A DNA stretch of 64,000 nt from Streptomyces sp. MNU76. GTDB taxonomy: Bacteria; Actinomycetota; Actinomycetes; Streptomycetales; Streptomycetaceae. Location of the stretch: NCBI RefSeq assembly GCF_020982545.1, contig NZ_JAJKLK010000019.1, positions 124,001-188,000 on the forward strand, read 5' to 3'. The notes beneath the pieces were generated by a model that was given only the letters and a program-made list of their open reading frames with translations, did no database searches and was not told where the DNA came from. The translations under genes and the position numbers were made by a program. Below, piece after piece: positions 59,683 through 64,000 of this stretch (position 1 is the stretch's first letter; every line of letters starts with the position of its first letter).

Positions 59683-61221
59683 TCAGCTCTCGTCCTCGAT
59701 CCAGCCCATGGTCCGCTCGACGGCCTTGAGCCAGCTCTTGTACTCACGGTCGCGGGTCTCCGCGTCCATCCGGGGGGTCCACTCGGCGGCCCGGCGCCAG
59801 TTGGCGCGCAGGTCGTCGGTGCTGGTCCAGAAGCCGACGGCGAGACCGGCGGCGTAGGCGGCGCCGAGGCAGGTGGTCTCGGCGACCATCGGACGGACCA
59901 CGGGGGCGTCCAGGAAGTCCGAGAGCGTCTGCATCAGCAGGTTGTTGGAGGTCATGCCGCCGTCGACCTTGAGGGCCGCGAGCTCCACGCCCGAGTCCTT
60001 GGTCATGGCGTCCGTGATCTCACGGGTCTGCCAGGCGGTGGCCTCCAGGACGGCGCGCGCGAGGTGCGCCTTGGTGACGTACCGGGTGAGACCGGCGATC
60101 ACACCGCGGGCGTCGGAGCGCCAGTACGGGGCGAACAGACCGGAGAAGGCCGGCACGAAGTACGCGCCGCCGTTGTCCTCGACCGTGAGCGCGAGCGTCT
60201 CGATCTCGGCGGCGGTGGAGATGAGCCCCATCTGGTCGCGCATCCACTGCACCAGCGAGCCGGTGACGGCGATCGAGCCCTCCAGGGCGTAGACCGGCTT
60301 CTGGTCGCCGATCCGGTAGCCGACCGTGGTCAGCAGGCCGCTGTAGGAGTTGATGATCTTCTCACCGGTGTTCAGCAGCATGAACGTGCCGGTGCCGTAC
60401 GTGGACTTGGCCTCGCCCTCCTCGAAGCAGGTCTGGCCGAACAGGGCCGCCTGCTGGTCGCCGAGCGCGGAGGCGACCGGGATGCCGCCGAGCAGGTCGC
60501 CGAGGCGGCCGCCGGTGACCTCGCCGTAGACCTCGGCGGAGGAGCGGATCTCCGGGAGCATCGACAGCGGGACGCCGATGGACTCGGCGATCTTCTCGTC
60601 CCACTCCAGCGTGTGCAGGTTCATCAGCATGGTGCGGGAGGCGTTGGTGACGTCGGTGTAGTGCTTGCCGCCGTTCACACCGCCCGTCAGGTTCCAGATG
60701 ACCCAGGTGTCCATGGTGCCGAAGAGGATGTCGCCGGCCTCGGCGCGCTCCCGCAGGCCGTCGACGTTGTCGAGCAGCCAGCGGGCCTTCGGACCGGCGA
60801 AGTACGAGGCCAGCGGCAGGCCGGTCTCACGGCGGAACCGGTCCTGGCCGACGTTGCGGCCGAGCTCGCGGCAGAGGGCGTCGGTGCGGGTGTCCTGCCA
60901 GACGATGGCGTTGTGGACGGGCTCACCGGTGTTCTTGTCCCAGAGCAGCGTGGTCTCGCGCTGATTGGTGATGCCGATGGCCTTGATGTCGTCGCGGGTG
61001 ATGCCGGCCTTCTCGATGGCCCCGGCGACGACCTCCTGGACGTTCGTCCAGATCTCGGTGGCGTCGTGCTCGACCCAGCCCGGCTTCGGGAAGATCTGCT
61101 CGTGCTCCTTCTGGTCGACGGAGACGATGCGTCCGTCGCGGTCGAAGACGATGCAGCGGGACGAGGTCGTGCCCTGGTCGATCGCGGCGATGAAGGGGCC
61201 GGCGGTGTGGGCGTCGGTCAC
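59683..61221 (-). CDS. glpK: Glycerol kinase
   Basis: A 512-residue FGGY kinase phosphorylating glycerol to sn-glycerol-3-phosphate. The N-terminal IDQGTTSSRCIVFDRDG, the family signature YFAGPKARWLLDN, and GALGDQQAALFGQ and DGGMTSNNLLMQ near the ATP site are all present. Length is standard. The GTG with AGGAG is chosen. It lies between glpF and glpD in one operon. Confidence 0.96.
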   Translation of the reverse strand: MTDAHTAGPFIAAIDQGTTSSRCIVFDRDGRIVSVDQKEHEQIFPKPGWVEHDATEIWTNVQEVVAGAIEKAGITRDDIKAIGITNQRETTLLWDKNTGEPVHNAIVWQDTRTDALCRELGRNVGQDRFRRETGLPLASYFAGPKARWLLDNVDGLRERAEAGDILFGTMDTWVIWNLTGGVNGGKHYTDVTNASRTMLMNLHTLEWDEKIAESIGVPLSMLPEIRSSAEVYGEVTGGRLGDLLGGIPVASALGDQQAALFGQTCFEEGEAKSTYGTGTFMLLNTGEKIINSYSGLLTTVGYRIGDQKPVYALEGSIAVTGSLVQWMRDQMGLISTAAEIETLALTVEDNGGAYFVPAFSGLFAPYWRSDARGVIAGLTRYVTKAHLARAVLEATAWQTREITDAMTKDSGVELAALKVDGGMTSNNLLMQTLSDFLDAPVVRPMVAETTCLGAAYAAGLAVGFWTSTDDLRANWRRAAEWTPRMDAETRDREYKSWLKAVERTMGWIEDES

Positions 61222-61321
61222 GGTGTGCTCCTGAAAGGTCAACTGGTCAACGGGCTGTACGTACGGCGCGTGCTGAGCGTTCCGCGGGACGGGTCCGTGG
61301 AACGGCGGCTCAACGGGTTTC

Positions 61322-62119
61322 TCAGGCGAATGCGACGTTGTAGAGGCCTGCGGCGATGGCGGCACCGATCAGCGGGCCGACCACCGGGACCCAGGCGTAG
61401 CTCCAGTCCGACCCGCCCTTGTTGGGCAGGGGCAGCAGGGCGTGCACGATGCGCGGACCGAGGTCACGGGCCGGGTTGATCGCGTAACCGGTCGGGCCGC
61501 CGAGGGACAGACCGATGGAGACCACGACGAGGGAGGTGATCAGGGCACCGAGGGTGCCGAGGCCCTTGCCCGAGTCGTTCAGACCCTGTGTGAGGACCGC
61601 CAGCACCAGCACGACGGTGCCGATGACCTCGGTGGCGACGTTCAGGACCGCGTTGCGGACCTCCGGGCCGGTGGAGAAGATGCCCAGCACGGGGCCGGCG
61701 CCCTTCTCCCGGGCCTCGATCGACTTGGCCTTGGCCTGTGTCTCCGCGTCTCCGACGATCTCCTCGTCGGTGAGGTGGGCGTGGAACTGTCCGTAGTAGG
61801 CGATCCAGACCAGAGCGGCACCGATCATGGCGCCGAGCAGCTGCCCGCCCCAGTAGATCGGGACGTCGCCCCACTCGATGCCGTCCTTCTTCAGCGCGAG
61901 CGCGAGGGTGACGGCCGGGTTGATGTGGGCGCCGGAGAGCGGTGCGGAGGTGTAGACGGCGGTGAGAACGGCAAAACCCCACCCGAAGGTGATGGCGAGC
62001 CAACCGGCGTTACGGGCCTTGGAGGCCTTCAGGGTGACGGCCGCGCAGACGCCGCCGCCGAGCAGGATGAGTAGGGCGGTACCGATGGTCTCGCCGATGA
62101 AGATGTCGGAGCTGGACAC
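61322..62119 (-). CDS. glpF: Glycerol uptake facilitator (aquaglyceroporin)
   Basis: A 265-residue six-helix channel with both NPA-type motifs (SGAHINPAVT and YAINPARDLGPR; the second has the D that marks glycerol channels). The GTG start is preceded by AGGAG; the upstream sequence in the longer frame is the operator region. First gene of the glp operon, controlled by GylR. Confidence 0.94.
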   Translation of the reverse strand: MSSSDIFIGETIGTALLILLGGGVCAAVTLKASKARNAGWLAITFGWGFAVLTAVYTSAPLSGAHINPAVTLALALKKDGIEWGDVPIYWGGQLLGAMIGAALVWIAYYGQFHAHLTDEEIVGDAETQAKAKSIEAREKGAGPVLGIFSTGPEVRNAVLNVATEVIGTVVLVLAVLTQGLNDSGKGLGTLGALITSLVVVSIGLSLGGPTGYAINPARDLGPRIVHALLPLPNKGGSDWSYAWVPVVGPLIGAAIAAGLYNVAFA

Positions 62120-62196
62120 CCGCGACTCCTTTGTCCTTCGTCCAGGGGAAAGAGTTCGGCCCTTGGCGTTGTCACACTCTAGCGCGTATTGCCGGT

Positions 62197-62220
62197 AGGT
62201 GTTCGACAATGTCGACCGAT
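62197..62220. promoter_or_regulatory. Probable GylR operator of the glp operon
   Basis: TCGACA-A-TGTCGA (62203-62215) is a perfect palindrome about 84 nt upstream of glpF. The minus strand reads ATTGTCGAACACCTACCGG, nearly the same as AATGTCGAACACTACCGG before gylR (63497-63514). Confidence 0.55.
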
Positions 62221-62399
62221 GGACGGGAGTCTTGCTCCGGCGTTACGGGCACGTCAAGAGCTGGGTTGTCGAAAACGCGATCGTTATTGATCGAACAGGC
62301 CCGTCGATCTTGGGGCGGCTGCTGCCGAACACTTGTCCAGTGATCCAGTCTTCAGGGTGGAGGTGTAGGGCCTCCTCGCCTCGGTGTCCCGTAGGGGCG
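62221..62399. other. Intergenic sequence between the glpF operator and element B
   Basis: A relatively AT-rich stretch containing GATC-GTTATT-GATC near 62280. It may hold further glp promoter sites; no gene is visible. Confidence 0.3.
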
Positions 62400-62594
62400 C
62401 AGCGCCGCTGCTAATGTCGCTTTGTCCGACAACGTGGTTGGCGGACCTGCCGCCGGACGGGCGGGAAGTCAGGCCTGTGGAGGCCTTGTAGGACCACCTT
62501 CGGGTGGCAGGGGCCCGTGAAGCAGGAACCCGAGGTGGCGCCGCGTAGCGGTGCTGACCGGAATCGCCTGCGTTCACGCAGGCGAGGGCGTCAA
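62400..62594 (+). ncRNA. Solo TnpB-type omega-RNA / IS200-IS605 right end, copy B
   Basis: The second copy of the 193-nt element, with all hairpins kept. Substitutions are mostly outside stems, or keep pairing: GCACCG becomes GCGCCG, whose third base still pairs as G-U with CGGTGC. It ends at the same GGAATC-hairpin-AGGGCGTCAA and the following bases AGGCGCGTACGCGGGG would be the guide. It lies between glpF and gylR, antisense to the operon, with no tnpB nearby. Confidence 0.55.
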
Positions 62595-62611
62595 AGGCGC
62601 GTACGCGGGGT

Positions 62612-62655
62612 ACGGCGAAGGCCGGGACACGTCACCGTGTCCCGGCCTTCGCCGT
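62612..62655. terminator. Terminator of gylR
   Basis: A perfect 20-bp stem (ACGGCGAAGGCCGGGACACG and complement) with loop TCAC, immediately after the gylR stop on the minus strand. Confidence 0.8.
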
Positions 62656-62670
62656 GTCGTACGGAAGGGG

Positions 62671-63435
62671 TCAGAACCGCCCGGCGCCCAGGTCCCGCGA
62701 CACCGCGCGGGCGCAGTCCCGTACGGCCGCGATCAGCTCGGGGCGCAGCTCTCCGTCGCGGCACAGCCGCTCCACGGCGCCGGTGATGCCGACCGCGCCG
62801 ACGGGCATCCGCCGCCGGTCGTGGATGGGGGCGGCGATGGACGCCACGCCCTCCCAGGTCTCCTCGACGTCGGCCGCGTACCCGCGGGCGCGGGTGAGGT
62901 CCAGGACGCCCTCGAAGTCGGACAGCGCGTGCACGGTCCGGTCGGTGAACGCCTTGCGCTCGCTCTCCAGCACCTCGCTGTGCGCCACCGGGTCGTAGGC
63001 CGACAGGACCTTGCCCAGGGCCGTGGAGTGCAGGGGCTGCATGGCGCCTATCTCCAGGACCTGCCGGCTGTCGTCGGGCCGGAAGACGTGGTGCACGATC
63101 AGCACGCCCTGCTGGTGCAGCACCCCGAGGTGGACGCTTTCGCCGCTGGACCGGGCCAGGTCGTCCGTCCAGACCAGGGCGCGCGCCCGCAGCTCGTGGA
63201 CGTCGAGGTAGGTGGTCCCGAGCCGCAGCAGCTCGGCCCCCAACTGGTAGCGCCCCGAGGCGTCGTCCTGCTCGACGAACCCCTCCTGCTGGAGCGTGCG
63301 CAGTATGCCGTGGGCGGTGCCCTTGGCGAGGCCCAGCGACGAGGCGATGTCCGACAGGCCGAGCCGCCGTTCGCCGCCCGCGAGCAGGCGCAGCATCGCG
63401 GCCGCCCGTTCGAGCGACTGGATGTTCCGTGCCAT
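62671..63435 (-). CDS. gylR: IclR-family glycerol operon regulator
   Basis: GylR represses the glycerol operon and itself until glycerol-derived inducer is present. The 254 residues have the IclR winged helix (LGLSDIASSLGLAKGTAHGILRTLQ) and effector domain (MQPLHSTALGKVLSAYDP, GVASIAAPIHD, GAVGITGAVERL). The ATG giving MARNIQSLE matches the known protein length. A palindrome-like site lies before it and a second before glpF. Confidence 0.93.
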   Translation of the reverse strand: MARNIQSLERAAAMLRLLAGGERRLGLSDIASSLGLAKGTAHGILRTLQQEGFVEQDDASGRYQLGAELLRLGTTYLDVHELRARALVWTDDLARSSGESVHLGVLHQQGVLIVHHVFRPDDSRQVLEIGAMQPLHSTALGKVLSAYDPVAHSEVLESERKAFTDRTVHALSDFEGVLDLTRARGYAADVEETWEGVASIAAPIHDRRRMPVGAVGITGAVERLCRDGELRPELIAAVRDCARAVSRDLGAGRF

Positions 63436-63489
63436 CGCCGTCCTGCCTCCGTCCCCTTCGGCCGCCGTACGCGACTGAAACTTCCATCG

Positions 63490-63514
63490 TTCGGCAATGT
63501 CGAACACTACCGGT
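63490..63514. promoter_or_regulatory. Probable GylR autoregulatory operator
   Basis: TTCGGCAATGTCGAA is an imperfect palindrome 55 nt upstream of gylR, followed by CACTACCGG. It matches the site before glpF in sequence and order. Confidence 0.5.
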
Positions 63515-63582
63515 CGTTGCCGCCCTCTCGCTAATGGCCGTCACCAGCTTTTCGGCCACGCGCACCGTGCGGTGGCATTCTC

Positions 63583-63668
63583 GTGCCCCGCGGTGTCCGT
63601 CCGGTGCCCGCGGTGTGCCCGATGCGTCCGCGCGGTGTCCGAAGGGTGCCGGAACGGTGTCCGTCGTT
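63583..63668. repeat. Degenerate CGGTGTCCG-type repeats upstream of gylR
   Basis: Several spaced copies of CGGTGTCCG and CGGTGCC lie in the gap between gylR and metH. No gene is visible in this part. Confidence 0.4.
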
Positions 63669-63734
63669 GTTCTCGTCGTCGGAGTAAACCGCACCCGAGC
63701 GGGTGCGCCACGCCGGTCCGCCCCGTGGACGCCC

Positions 63735-63764
63735 CTGACCATCCGTGCCGCTCCGGGCTACGCT
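63735..63764 (+). promoter_or_regulatory. Candidate metH promoter
   Basis: CTGACC (63735-63740) and TACGCT (63759-63764) with an 18-nt spacer form a plausible vegetative promoter, giving a leader of about 60 nt before the metH ATG. No convincing riboswitch is seen. Confidence 0.35.
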
Positions 63765-63829
63765 TGCCGCGTGCGCCTTCCGTGGGAAGCCGCAAAGCCG
63801 ACAGCCGTCGCACTCCAGGGAGCAGCTCC

Positions 63830-64000
63830 ATGGCCTCGTCGCCGAACACGTCCCTCACGTCCGCCGCCGCAGGCCGGGCCCGATCCGAGGCCCTCCGGGA
63901 GGCCCTCGCCACCCGTGTGGTGGTCGCCGACGGCGCGATGGGCACGATGCTCCAGGCGCAGGACCCCACACTGGAGGACTTCCAGCAGCTGGAGGGCTGC
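63830..64000 (+). CDS. metH: Cobalamin-dependent methionine synthase, N-terminal part
   Basis: The first 57 residues are visible; the gene continues past the window. RVVVADGAMGTMLQAQDPTL is the diagnostic start of the homocysteine-binding barrel of MetH, which methylates homocysteine using methyltetrahydrofolate. An AGGGAG site precedes the ATG. Its place next to gylR matches the order recalled for S. coelicolor. Confidence 0.9.
   Translation, partial: MASSPNTSLTSAAAGRARSEALREALATRVVVADGAMGTMLQAQDPTLEDFQQLEGC

Noticed and set aside
63765..63829. A cobalamin or SAH riboswitch before metH
   Set aside because: The likely leader is only about 60 nt, and the conserved cores of these riboswitches are not present.
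1..64000. CRISPR arrays, rRNA genes, intact insertion sequences
   Set aside because: No regularly spaced direct repeats with unique spacers, no rRNA signature and no complete transposase frame were found.

Overview
The window looks like a chromosomal stretch of a Streptomyces species. Base composition is very GC-rich with strong third-codon-position GC, many starts are GTG, and several genes look leaderless. It also carries marker genes: two chaplins, the mycothiol ligase MshC, the SCO1664/DUF3090/MSMEG_4193 trio, Tat-exported enzymes and the gyl glycerol operon next to metH. From memory of Streptomyces coelicolor, the order metH-gylR-glpF-glpK-glpD ... mshC-SCO1664 ... chpC-chpH matches the SCO1657 to SCO1680 neighbourhood, read in reverse. 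This synteny is recalled, not computed.

Left part (1-31.8 kb). A transporter tail is followed by a secreted protein with a class F sortase whose reading frame is broken. A DUF3574 protein and an aldehyde/alcohol dehydrogenase pair with an MHS transporter come next. Then come a TetR/acyl-CoA dehydrogenase divergon, a second TetR, a GH11 xylanase with a CE4 acetylxylan esterase, a MaoC hydratase, SoxR and an RNA ligase. After a solo TnpB-type omega-RNA-like element there is a penicillin acylase-family enzyme, an alpha/beta hydrolase and a NamZ-type muramidase. A putative catabolic regulon follows (SDR, TetR, acyl-CoA dehydrogenase, phosphotransferase), then an MBL hydrolase, a His-rich protein, a fused DUF202 protein, a Nudix hydrolase, a KstD-like flavoprotein and a molybdopterin oxidoreductase with its cytochrome b.

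Middle part (31.8-43.5 kb). It holds gluconokinase with its divergent GntR regulator, YchJ, an M1 peptidase, a Pls/PosA-type membrane NRPS carrying a single-base frameshift, tRNA-Leu(GAG), an M20 peptidase, the short chaplin ChpH and a long chaplin with three rather than the usual two chaplin domains.

Right part (43.5-64 kb). Here are an ATPase-degenerate RecD-like protein coupled to an aldo/keto reductase, an F420-type oxidoreductase, a ferritin-like protein and CorA. A 14-bp tandem array of DnaA-box-like sites follows, then the MSMEG_4193-DUF3090-SCO1664-MshC block, a Tat-exported beta-propeller protein, a PAC2 protein, an FCD regulator, the glpD-glpK-glpF-gylR locus and the start of metH. 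A second copy of the 193-nt omega-RNA-like element lies between glpF and gylR.

The most unusual signals are the two solo omega-RNA-like elements, the DnaA-box array, sets of shared palindromic operators that tie scattered genes into small regulons, a palindromic repeat inserted in frame in an acyl-CoA dehydrogenase, and the three-domain chaplin. I saw no CRISPR array, no rRNA and no intact transposase gene.
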